From Gemmatimonas sp. UBA2094 (GTDB taxonomy: Bacteria > Gemmatimonadota > Gemmatimonadetes > Gemmatimonadales > Gemmatimonadaceae): a stretch of DNA of 8,760 nt. This document shows positions 1-7,406 of this stretch, piece by piece (within the stretch, counting starts at the first letter, position 1; every line of letters starts with the position of its first letter). The stretch covers positions 590 to 9,349 of the forward strand of contig DCZC01000028.1 of NCBI GenBank assembly GCA_002331565.1, written 5' to 3'. The notes under the pieces were generated by a model. The model saw nothing but the letters and a program-made list of their open reading frames with translations. It made no database searches and was not told where the DNA came from. The translations under genes and the position numbers were made by a program.

Positions 1-2721
1 GACGCGATCTCGAAGATCCGCGTGCATCCGGCCAACCCCGACATCGTCTATGCCGCACTGTTCGGCAAATACAGCGTGCCGAGCGACGAGCGCGGCGTGT
101 ACAAGAGCACGGATGGTGGCGCGACGTGGAAACGCGTGCTATTCCGCGACGCGAAGAGCGGTGCGGTCGACATCGCCATCGATCGCACCAATCCGCAGGT
201 CCTCTATGCCGCGCTCTGGGAAGCGTATCGCAAGGAGTACCAGATGTCGTCGGGCGGGGACGGCTCCGGCCTGTTCAAGAGCACCGACGGCGGCGACACC
301 TGGACGGAGATCACGCGCAGCAAGGGGCTGCCGAGCGGTCTCATCGGCAAGATCGGCGTGGCGCTCAGCGCGGCCAACCCCAACCGCGTGTACGCGCTCG
401 TCGAGAACGAGAATGGTGGGCTCTTCAAGAGTGACGATGCCGGAGCCACCTGGACGCTGATGAACAGCGACCGTCGCATCCGTCAGCGCGCGTTCTACTA
501 CACGCATCTGTTCGCCGATCACAAGAACGCCGACGTGGTGTTTGCGCAGAACACGTCGATGTTCCGGTCGGCCGACGCCGGCAAGACCCTCGGCGACGTG
601 AGCGGCAACAGCCACGGTGACTGGCACGACCTGTGGGTGGATCCGGATGATCCGAATCACCTCGTGGCCGGCAACGACGGTGGTGGTGCCGTGACGTACG
701 ACCTTGGCAAGAAGTACACCGCGCAGGATTTCCCCACCGAGCAGTGGTACCACGTGATCACCACGAAGCACGTGCCGTTTCACGTCTGTGGGTCGCAGCA
801 GGACAACAGCACGCTGTGCACGCCGATGAACTGGAACCTCGGCCGCCAGAACGCGGCGCCGGGCCAGGAAGCGCAGGGGGGCATGGCGGTGTCGTACCAG
901 GTGGGCGGCGGTGAGCCCGGCTACATCGCGCCCGACCCCCTCGACATCGACGTGTTCTACTCTGGCACGAACAACGGCGGCTACGTCGACAAGTTCAACC
1001 GCAAGACGGGGCTGTCCCGCGAAGTGAACCCGTATCCGTGGTTCTACTCGGGCGAACCGTCGAAGGAGATCAAGGAACGCTGGCAGTGGACGTTCCCGAT
1101 TCTCTTCTCACCGATCGACCCCAAGCTGCTGTTCGTGTCGTCGCAGCGGTTGTGGGCCTCGCGTGACGGCGGCCGTACGTGGAAAAACCTGAGCCCCGAT
1201 CTCACGCGCCACGCGCCGGAGACGCAGGAAAAGTCGGGCGGCCCGATCACGGGAGACATGAACGGCCCCGAGGTGTACGGCACGATCTTCTCGGTGGGGC
1301 CGAGCAAGAAGGACGTGAACACCATCTGGACCGGCTCCGACGACGGCCTCCTGTTCATCACGCGCGACTTCGGCCGGACGTGGACGAACATCACGCCGAA
1401 GGACATGCCGGAGTTCGGGCGCGTCTCGCAGATCGACGCGTCGAACTTCGACAACGGTACCGCGTACGTCTCCGTGCGTCGCCCGCTGCTCAACGATCGC
1501 GCGCCGTACATCTTCAAGACCACCGACTTCGGCAAGACGTGGACGAAGATCGTGAACGGGCTCGGCGCCGAGGATTACGTGCATGCGGTGCGCGAGGACC
1601 CGGCGCGCAAGGGGCTGCTGTACGCGGCCACGCAGCATGGGGTGTATCTCTCGTACAACGACGGCGCGAACTGGCAGAGCCTCAAGCTCAACATGCCCGA
1701 CGTGCCGGTGGCGGACCTCATTGTCGAGCGTGACGAACTGGTGATCGGTACGCACGGTCGTGGCTTCTGGGTGCTCGACAACGTTGCCCCGATCCGTCAG
1801 GCTACGCCGCAGGTGCTGGCGGCGAAGTCGCACCTCTTCGCTCCGCCGGCGGGGCTGCGTTCGTCGCCGGGCGTGTCGATCAGCTGGAAGCTGGCCGAGA
1901 AGCCGAAGCGCGGCACGCTGGCGATTCTCGACTCGACGGGCGTCGTGGTGCGCGAGTTCACCGGTGATACGGCGGCCGCTGCGGCGGCTGGTGGCCCGGG
2001 CGGACGGCGTCGTGGCACGTCGAGCACCTTCCCGCTCCGGGATGGACTGACGCGCTTCACCTACGATCTGCGCGCCGATGGCATCGAAAGCTTCCCCGGC
2101 ATGATCTTCTGGGGCGCCGGAACGGCCGGTCCCGCGCTGCCGCCGGGTACGTACACGGTGCGCCTCACGACCGACGGGCAGGAGCTCAAGGCGCCGCTCG
2201 CGATCCGTCGCAGCCCGCTGCTCCCCGACGTCACCGACGCCGATCTGCGTGCGCAGTACGCCTTCGGCAAGAAGGTGCGTGACAAGACCAACGAGGCGCA
2301 GCGTGCGGTGATCGAGATCCGCCGCGTGAAGGAGCAGCTCGACGACCGCTACAAGAAGGCGAACGACGATGCGCAGCTGAAGGCCAAGGGCGAGACCCTG
2401 CGCGGCAATGCGTTCGCGGTCGAGCAGAGCGTGTATCAGGTGAAGAATCAGTCGGGACAGGATCCGCTGAACTTCCCGATCCGGGTGAACAACCGACTCG
2501 CCAACCTGCTCTCGATGGCGGAGCGCGGCGATGGCCCGCCGGGTACGTACATGCCGGAAATCCTGTCGATTCTCACCAAGGAGCTTGGCGGCTACCAGGC
2601 TACGCTCGAGAAGGTGTGGAAGAACGATCTCGCGGCAGTGAATGCCGAACTGGCGCGTCTCAAGCTGCCGCCGCTCGACCCCAAGTGCACGGTCGTGGCG
2701 GGATGCACGGCGACGCCGTGA
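1..2721 (+). CDS. VPS10/sortilin-like BNR-repeat exoprotein, 5' truncated by window edge
   Basis: The frame is open from base 1 with no convincing start (the GTG at 22 falls inside a repeat unit), so the N-terminus and any signal peptide lie outside the window; 906 residues are visible. Asp-box (BNR) motifs of the form S/T-x-D-G-G-x-T-W end at 129, 303, 453, 1182, 1383, 1542 and 1674, with a degenerate one (W replaced by L) near 568-591. They predict one or two beta-propellers of the sortilin/VPS10 type. The family's typical propeller-closing motif GTHGRGFWVLDN lies at about 1747-1782. After it come a beta-rich domain (about 1800-2210), interrupted by an Ala/Gly/Arg-rich stretch (about 1966-2016), and a charged, probably helical C-terminal segment (about 2230-2650) ending in two cysteines. 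Such proteins are common exported proteins in Gemmatimonadota, Acidobacteriota and Bacteroidota, and are often labelled glycosyl hydrolase. No catalytic activity is shown here; protein or glycan binding is equally possible. The family assignment is firm, the function is not. Confidence 0.9.
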   Translation, partial: DAISKIRVHPANPDIVYAALFGKYSVPSDERGVYKSTDGGATWKRVLFRDAKSGAVDIAIDRTNPQVLYAALWEAYRKEYQMSSGGDGSGLFKSTDGGDTWTEITRSKGLPSGLIGKIGVALSAANPNRVYALVENENGGLFKSDDAGATWTLMNSDRRIRQRAFYYTHLFADHKNADVVFAQNTSMFRSADAGKTLGDVSGNSHGDWHDLWVDPDDPNHLVAGNDGGGAVTYDLGKKYTAQDFPTEQWYHVITTKHVPFHVCGSQQDNSTLCTPMNWNLGRQNAAPGQEAQGGMAVSYQVGGGEPGYIAPDPLDIDVFYSGTNNGGYVDKFNRKTGLSREVNPYPWFYSGEPSKEIKERWQWTFPILFSPIDPKLLFVSSQRLWASRDGGRTWKNLSPDLTRHAPETQEKSGGPITGDMNGPEVYGTIFSVGPSKKDVNTIWTGSDDGLLFITRDFGRTWTNITPKDMPEFGRVSQIDASNFDNGTAYVSVRRPLLNDRAPYIFKTTDFGKTWTKIVNGLGAEDYVHAVREDPARKGLLYAATQHGVYLSYNDGANWQSLKLNMPDVPVADLIVERDELVIGTHGRGFWVLDNVAPIRQATPQVLAAKSHLFAPPAGLRSSPGVSISWKLAEKPKRGTLAILDSTGVVVREFTGDTAAAAAAGGPGGRRRGTSSTFPLRDGLTRFTYDLRADGIESFPGMIFWGAGTAGPALPPGTYTVRLTTDGQELKAPLAIRRSPLLPDVTDADLRAQYAFGKKVRDKTNEAQRAVIEIRRVKEQLDDRYKKANDDAQLKAKGETLRGNAFAVEQSVYQVKNQSGQDPLNFPIRVNNRLANLLSMAERGDGPPGTYMPEILSILTKELGGYQATLEKVWKNDLAAVNAELARLKLPPLDPKCTVVAGCTATP

Positions 2722-3167
2722 TGCGCCCTCGCGCGCCGATGTTGCGTGTCGCTACGATGCTCGGGGCCTTGGCCCTGAGCACCGCGGTGGGGGCATGTGG
2801 GCCGAGTGTACGCACCAAGGTGGCGGACGCGATGGCGGGATGCGTCGCCCAGCGGAACGCGCTGTTCAAGGCCGGACGCGCCGCGGAAGCGTTGGCCGGG
2901 AAGTTGCCGGCGGCGATCGACAGTCTCGCCGATCAGACGGCATACCGCGTCGGCTTCGTGCTGTATCAGCAGGTGGCTGCGGCCGCGGAGTCGCAGACCG
3001 AACTCACGTGTGCGCTGGAGCTGGGGTCGCACTACGACCACGAAGACGTGCGGGCGTGGCTCAAGACGTTCGAGCGCAGCCCGGACGCCCCGGTGGTGGC
3101 CCATGCGAAGCGTCTGTACGAGGCACAGCTGGCGCGCCTCGGGCGGGCGGTGCCGGCGACGCCGTGA
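2721..3167 (+). CDS. Small predicted lipoprotein, function unknown
   Basis: This encodes 148 residues and I recognise no domain. The ATG at 2721 shares its A with the TGA of the upstream BNR-repeat gene, which suggests translational coupling. From it, the protein starts with a basic N-terminus (MRPRAPMLR), then a hydrophobic stretch, then a lipobox-like AVGAC with Cys26, as in lipoproteins cut by signal peptidase II. In-frame ATGs at 2703 and 2739 are alternatives; the one at 2739 also gives a good, shorter signal peptide. The mature part is predicted mostly helical and Ala-rich, with two further cysteines (C41 and C97) that could form a disulfide, and helical pairs around residues 30-60 and 105-142 that loosely recall TPR-like proteins. 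There is no clear Shine-Dalgarno, which fits coupling. Being a lipoprotein next to an exported propeller protein, it may act in the same envelope process; this is inference only. Confidence 0.75.
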   Translation: MRPRAPMLRVATMLGALALSTAVGACGPSVRTKVADAMAGCVAQRNALFKAGRAAEALAGKLPAAIDSLADQTAYRVGFVLYQQVAAAAESQTELTCALELGSHYDHEDVRAWLKTFERSPDAPVVAHAKRLYEAQLARLGRAVPATP

Positions 3168-3188
3168 TGTGACTGACGTAGACAAAGA

Positions 3189-3224
3189 ACGGAGGGCACG
3201 AGGCGATCGCCTCGTGCCCTCCGT
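3189..3224. terminator. Bidirectional intrinsic terminator (perfect 36-bp palindrome)
   Basis: Positions 3189-3224 form a perfect inverted repeat centred on CGATCG (3204-3209), giving a GC-rich stem of about 15-16 bp with a tiny loop. It lies 21 bases after the stop of the + strand lipoprotein gene and 57 bases after the stop of the - strand receptor gene, so it serves convergent transcription. On the - strand it is followed by TCTTTGTC, a short U-rich run. On the + strand the downstream CGTTTCG is poorer, so termination may be stronger in the receptor direction. Confidence 0.85.
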
Positions 3225-3281
3225 CGTTTCGTGAGCGGAGGTTGGCCCCCGTCACTCCCGCGCAGTCGTTTCGCGCTACCG

Positions 3282-6131
3282 TTACCGCTCGATCTTCACA
3301 CCGAGCATGCCCCAGGGCTTGTAGAACTCGTAGCTCGGGTCGTCGCCACCACCGCCACGATTCTCGCGATTGCCCACGTAGGCGCGGAGCGGGGTGTTGG
3401 ACAGGTTGATGAATTCGCCGAAGATCTTCACGCCCTGGCGGAGCTGATAGCTACCCGAGGCGTCCACCTGGAAGCGCGCCTTGGTGCGCGTGTCCGCTTC
3501 CGGTGAAATGGCGCTGATGGTGGAGACGAACGCGCCGGAGTAGTTGCCGCCAACGCGGAGCGACAGCGGCCCCTTGTCGAAGAACAGCCCCACATTGCCG
3601 GCCTGCGGCGTCTGTTCCGGAATCGGGGCGTCCACGCCGTCGCGGCCGCGACCCGGGATGTCGGCCGACGACTTGGTGTACGTGTAGTTCGCGTTGATGC
3701 CCAGCGACTTGAGGATGCCGGGGAGGAACGTGAAGTTCTGCTGCCACGCCACTTCGAAGCCGTACAGGCTCGCGGTCGGCCCGTTCACCGGCTGGATGAT
3801 CTGCTGGGCATCGGGGCCCACGGCGTCGTCGGCCGTGCGCGCGCGCGCGGCGGAGTAGATGAAGTTGTCGAGCGACTTCGCGAACGCACCGGCCGAGATG
3901 AAGCCGACGTTCTGGAAGTAGTGCTCGATCATCAGGTCGTAGTTGATCGCCGAGGTCGCCTTGAGGTCGGGGTTGCCGACGCTCGCCGTCTGCTGCCCGG
4001 CCACCACGTTGACGTACGGCACCATGTCACCGAATTGCGGGCGCACGAGCGCCGTGGTGACCGCCGCCTTCACGTTGGTGTACTCGCTCACCCGGTACGT
4101 GGCGTTGATGCTCGGGAAGACATTGATGTAGCTGCCCTTGTCGGTCGTTTCGCGGATCGGCTCGGCGAGGGCCGAACCGGCCGCGTTGAGCCGCACCACG
4201 TTGCCCGTGTTGTTCACGCGGGTGGCTTCCACGCGCACCCCGGGCACCACACGGAAGTTGCCGGCGTCGAGATTGGCCATGAGGTAGCCCGCATACACGT
4301 CTTCCTTGACCTTGAACGAGCCGCCGGCCGAGGTGGTGGCAGAGGTCAGCGTGTTCACCGTGAAGGCGTTCGGATTTGCCGCGATGAAGTCACGCATGCG
4401 CGTGGGGTCGAACGTGCGGCCGAAAGCGTAGTCACCGTCGAAGATGTTGCGGCCGGCGGTTTCCGTCGTGAGGGCGCTCATGAGCGTCGCCGCCGTGGCA
4501 CCCAACGTGTTGGTGCCGATCGCGCTGGTGAAGTTGGTCGTGTTCAACACGTTCGACCGGTCCTTCAAGCGCGCCGCCAGGCCGGCCTTGAGGGTGCCGC
4601 TGAACGATCCGAACTGCACCGGCATGGAGCCGTTGATCTTGGCCGACAGGTCCTCGTCACGGGTGTCACGCACTTCCTTTACGAGGCTGCTGAAGGGAAA
4701 GCGCGTGGGATCGTCGAACGAACCCGTGACGACATATGCCCGCGGGCGGTCGGGATTCGCGAAATTGTAGGCCAACGACATGTTGCTCTGACGGAACGAC
4801 ATGGTGTAGGCGCCGGGGCGGTTCTCGGTGGCGCGGGAAACGCCAACTGCCCAATCGAGCGACTTGCCGTCGCCACTGTAGTGCTCGCCGCCCAGCTGCG
4901 TGGTATAGATGTCCTGCAGCACTTCGCGCAGACGGATGTCGCGGTCGAACTGCGAGCCCGTCGTGACGCCGGAATCGGCGCTCACCTGCGTCCAACGCGA
5001 CCCGCTGCCGCCACGGAAGCGGAACCGCGCGCGGGCGCGAATTTCGTCGTCGTTGAACTGGTTCCACGAACCGCGGAGGAACACCTTGCTGTTGTTCGAG
5101 AGCAGGTAGTCGAGCGTGCCGTTCACGCCGGTGCGCAGGCGGTCCACCTGCGGATAATCGCGAAACTCGAAGAGATTCGGCGCATCGAGCGACGTGAGCG
5201 ACGGCGCGACACCGCAATTGCGCGTCTGCGAGCACCAGTCGCCTTCCACGTTCTGCGAGGCGCGATCGTTGCGGTAGTACGTGCCGCCCACCATGGCGCC
5301 GAACTTCTGACCCTTGCCGAAGCGCTTGCCGGCATTGAGGCCGAGGTTGGCGAGGAGACCGCCGCCGAGCTGGTTCTGACCGCCGGCCGCGGTGGCATTG
5401 AAGATGGTCTGATTCGCACGCGCGGTGCGCGTCACGATGTTCACGTTGCCGCCGATGGCGTCGGCGTCCATGTCGGGCGTGAGCGTCTTCGACACCTGAA
5501 TCTGGCTCGCCTGGTCCGACGGCACGATGTCCATCGGCAGCTGGCGGCTGTTCTGCTCCGGTGTGGCGAGACGCAGGCCGTTCACCGACATGCCGTTGAA
5601 GTTCGGGCTCGTGCCGCGGATCTGCACGAAGCGGCCTTCACCCTGATCGCGCAGCACGGCGATGCCCGGCACGCGGGCGAGCGCTTCGGCCATGTTGGGG
5701 TCGGGGAGGCGGCCCACGAGTTCGTTGTCGATCACGCTGGCGATCGTGGACGCCGTGCGCTGCTGGTTGAGCGCCGACGCCTGTCCGACCACCTGCCCGC
5801 GCACCTCGACGGCCTGCAGCGACGTCATGGCCTCGGCCATCTTGACGTCGAGCGTGACCGTCTTGCCGGACGCGACCGTCACGGTCTTGCTCTGCGGCGC
5901 GTACCCGATGTAGCGGAAGGTGATCGTGCGGCTACCGGCCGGCACGTTGACGGCGCGGTACAGACCGCGGTCGGTGGAAGCCCGGATGGCGGTGCCGTCG
6001 ACGAGGACCAGCACGCCGGAGAGCGGACGACCCGAAGGGTCGGTCACGGTACCCGTGACTACGCCCTGCGCCTGAATGGCCGGCGCGACAATGGCAGAGG
6101 TCAAGACCGCACGAAGCAAGTATGAACGCAT
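3282..6131 (-). CDS. TonB-dependent outer-membrane receptor, probably phytate-associated
   Basis: This 949-residue protein has full receptor architecture. Residues 1-21 are a signal peptide (cut likely after AIQA). Residues 23-98 form a carboxypeptidase-regulatory-like beta domain. QAVEVRG at 106-112 is a possible TonB box. Residues about 125-238 are the plug, with LPDPNMAEALARVPGIAVLRD (split here as 142-151 and 152-161) and DADAIGGNVNIVTR near 222-235, signatures of the large Caulobacter-type receptor group (TIGR01782-like). The rest is the 22-strand barrel, ending in GMLGVKIER rather than the usual terminal aromatic residue. The only cysteines, C300 and C306, sit in a probable outer loop. 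The family imports bulky ligands through the outer membrane using proton-motive force relayed by TonB. The specificity is inferred from the beta-propeller phytase gene 78 bp upstream on the same strand: phytate, lower inositol phosphates or their metal complexes. The start gives the only good signal peptide; no Shine-Dalgarno precedes it. Confidence 0.93.
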   Translation of the reverse strand: MRSYLLRAVLTSAIVAPAIQAQGVVTGTVTDPSGRPLSGVLVLVDGTAIRASTDRGLYRAVNVPAGSRTITFRYIGYAPQSKTVTVASGKTVTLDVKMAEAMTSLQAVEVRGQVVGQASALNQQRTASTIASVIDNELVGRLPDPNMAEALARVPGIAVLRDQGEGRFVQIRGTSPNFNGMSVNGLRLATPEQNSRQLPMDIVPSDQASQIQVSKTLTPDMDADAIGGNVNIVTRTARANQTIFNATAAGGQNQLGGGLLANLGLNAGKRFGKGQKFGAMVGGTYYRNDRASQNVEGDWCSQTRNCGVAPSLTSLDAPNLFEFRDYPQVDRLRTGVNGTLDYLLSNNSKVFLRGSWNQFNDDEIRARARFRFRGGSGSRWTQVSADSGVTTGSQFDRDIRLREVLQDIYTTQLGGEHYSGDGKSLDWAVGVSRATENRPGAYTMSFRQSNMSLAYNFANPDRPRAYVVTGSFDDPTRFPFSSLVKEVRDTRDEDLSAKINGSMPVQFGSFSGTLKAGLAARLKDRSNVLNTTNFTSAIGTNTLGATAATLMSALTTETAGRNIFDGDYAFGRTFDPTRMRDFIAANPNAFTVNTLTSATTSAGGSFKVKEDVYAGYLMANLDAGNFRVVPGVRVEATRVNNTGNVVRLNAAGSALAEPIRETTDKGSYINVFPSINATYRVSEYTNVKAAVTTALVRPQFGDMVPYVNVVAGQQTASVGNPDLKATSAINYDLMIEHYFQNVGFISAGAFAKSLDNFIYSAARARTADDAVGPDAQQIIQPVNGPTASLYGFEVAWQQNFTFLPGILKSLGINANYTYTKSSADIPGRGRDGVDAPIPEQTPQAGNVGLFFDKGPLSLRVGGNYSGAFVSTISAISPEADTRTKARFQVDASGSYQLRQGVKIFGEFINLSNTPLRAYVGNRENRGGGGDDPSYEFYKPWGMLGVKIER

Positions 6132-6139
6132 GGGACCGG

Positions 6140-6176
6140 AAAAAGAGGAGGGCGCTGGCTCCGTACCAGCACCCTC
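6140..6176 (-). terminator. Terminator-like hairpin just before the receptor start (possible attenuator)
   Basis: Read on the - strand, GAGGGTGCTGG (6176-6166) pairs with CCAGCGCCCTC (6158-6148) through 11 bp including one G-U pair, with a 7-base loop. CTC and then five T (6144-6140) follow, which is the form of a Rho-independent terminator. It begins 33 bases after the phytase stop codon and its T-run ends 8 bases before the receptor ATG. It can therefore be the phytase terminator, a partial terminator that lowers receptor expression relative to phytase, or a regulated attenuator. The sequence supports the hairpin; the role is inferred. Confidence 0.75.
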
Positions 6177-6209
6177 AGAGGTTCGGTGGTCCAGATCACT
6201 ACTTCGCGT

Positions 6210-7298
6210 TCATTTTGTAACGGACGTGTCACGGCGGGCGATCCGTTCCTTTACACTGCGCCAGTCGAAGATGTGAAAGGTCCGGTCCGTCGACATCATG
6301 ACGAGCATCCCCTCGGGGAACCCGGGGCCCAGTGGGAACGCCGTGACCTCGAGGCCGTCGGTCTCTCTCGCGCTGACCGGAATCACGGCCAGCAGGTCGT
6401 GACGGCCCTCGCGCGTGAACACGCGAAGCCGCTGGCCTTGCTGATCGGAGACCAGCAGATAACCGGTGCTGTCGCTGGTGGGATAGATCCCGATGCCCTC
6501 GTGGTCACTCACGAAGCCGGTGGTGCCGAAGACGGCACGCTCCCGGTTGGCGTCGGGGGCGTCCGGATCGGCGGCGTATTGACGGATGCCGAACGTTTCA
6601 TCGCTGTAGTACACCTGCTCGAGATGCCGGTCGACGGCGATGGCCTCGATTTCCTTCTTGCCACTGTAGGCACCGAATGCACGAACCTTGCGACCGCTCA
6701 CCGTGCCATTGGCGTTGGCCGTGAGGCGATACTGCCAGAGGTAGCCATTGGCAGGCCCGGACTTCCCCCCGACAATCGCGAAGACGGCTCCGTCGCGCGA
6801 TCGGCGGTACAACGCGACACCCATGGGTGCGCGGCTGTCGTCGCCGTCGAACACGGGGATGCCGCCATTGTCGATGGGCTGCATCTCCGGCAACCGGAAC
6901 ACCCGGATGGCCTGGCGCCCGCGTTCGGTTGCGACGGCAATCGACACCGTGTCGCGCCCGATGACGAATCCCTCGACGATGTCGACGTTGTTCATGCGCA
7001 TGAGGGGGCGCCTGGTGCGTGACGTATCGATGGACCCGTCCAACCGGAACGCATACACGCCCCCGGTGGAATCGCCCTTGTCGGTGCCGATCACCAGCGA
7101 GCTCTCCGGCGCCACCCGGTTGATCCAGATTGCCGGATCGTCGGAGTCGTTCAGGACCGATTGGGTCACCACCGTAGCGCGCAGGGTGTCGTCGGCCGCG
7201 GCTGTGGCGCTGTCTGACGCGGGCTTGCCGGCGCCACCGCAGGCGGTGGAAAAGATGGCCACGGCGAGGGTGAGCCGAATCGAACGGGGCAATCGCAT
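6210..7298 (-). CDS. Beta-propeller phytase (3-phytase type) lipoprotein
   Basis: This 362-residue protein has a lipoprotein signal: basic N-terminus, hydrophobic core and lipobox STAC with Cys20, followed by a short Ser/Ala-rich linker. The body matches the six-bladed beta-propeller phytases. Recognisable family motifs are DSDDPAIWIN (51-60), GTDKG (71-75), MNNVDI (102-107), the acidic KKEIEAIAVD (214-223) followed by VYYSDE (229-234), SDHEGIGIY (264-272) and ETDGLEV (312-318). These carry the Asp/Glu residues that bind calcium and the Lys/Arg residues that hold phosphate in this family. Such enzymes hydrolyse phytate in a calcium-dependent way at near-neutral pH, giving phosphate and lower inositol phosphates. 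The lipid anchor places it in the periplasm or on the cell surface. It is first in a likely module with the downstream TonB receptor. The start is set by the signal peptide; no good Shine-Dalgarno is visible. Family assignment is firm; activity is inferred. Confidence 0.92.
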   Translation of the reverse strand: MRLPRSIRLTLAVAIFSTACGGAGKPASDSATAAADDTLRATVVTQSVLNDSDDPAIWINRVAPESSLVIGTDKGDSTGGVYAFRLDGSIDTSRTRRPLMRMNNVDIVEGFVIGRDTVSIAVATERGRQAIRVFRLPEMQPIDNGGIPVFDGDDSRAPMGVALYRRSRDGAVFAIVGGKSGPANGYLWQYRLTANANGTVSGRKVRAFGAYSGKKEIEAIAVDRHLEQVYYSDETFGIRQYAADPDAPDANRERAVFGTTGFVSDHEGIGIYPTSDSTGYLLVSDQQGQRLRVFTREGRHDLLAVIPVSARETDGLEVTAFPLGPGFPEGMLVMMSTDRTFHIFDWRSVKERIARRDTSVTK

Positions 7299-7406
7299 GG
7301 CGAAACTGGAGGCAGGTCGGATGAGGTGAGCGGACGCAGCATCTGCTGAAACGTATCGACCGGATCCGGCAGCGGTGAGCGACCCGACGCTTCGTTACCT
7401 TGCGGA
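7299..7406. promoter_or_regulatory. Divergent promoter region between phytase and dehydrogenase genes
   Basis: These 108 bp must hold promoters for the leftward phytase module and the rightward dehydrogenase. On the - strand, TACGTT (7355-7350) is a possible -10 element about 50 bases before the phytase ATG, with no convincing -35. Two small inverted repeats lie nearby: CAGCA-TC-TGCTG (7337-7348) just downstream of that -10, and CCGGATCCGG (7360-7369) just upstream. Either could be an operator. I see no PhoB-box-like direct repeat, although phosphate control would be expected for a phytase. Confidence 0.4.
7396..7401 (+). promoter_or_regulatory. Candidate -10 element giving a leaderless transcript
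   Basis: TACCTT fits the TAnnnT pattern and ends 5 bases before the dehydrogenase ATG at 7407. A transcript initiated from it would begin at or next to the start codon. There is no Shine-Dalgarno at the proper distance and no strong -35, so this is a pattern match only. Confidence 0.4.

Noticed and set aside
1108..1833. 241-codon open frame on the - strand within the BNR-repeat gene
   Set aside because: It is the shadow of the propeller coding sequence, Arg/Val/His-rich with no family match.
1966..2016. Ala/Gly/Arg-rich low-complexity run in the BNR-repeat protein
   Set aside because: It looks like an ordinary flexible loop within the C-terminal beta domain. No nucleotide tandem repeat unit is preserved.
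3834..3849. Alternating purine-pyrimidine tract with a run of GC dinucleotides, possible Z-DNA
   Set aside because: It encodes part of an AARAR stretch inside the receptor and is readily explained by codon choice in a GC-rich gene.
3921..6125. 734-codon open frame on the + strand opposite the TonB receptor
   Set aside because: It is His/Arg/Val/Glu-rich low-complexity translation with no domain, exactly antisense to a well-supported receptor gene. Long antisense frames are expected where third codon positions are GC-rich.
6186..7022. 278-codon open frame on the + strand opposite the phytase
   Set aside because: It is antisense to a gene with clear family motifs, and its translation has no recognisable domain or signal peptide.
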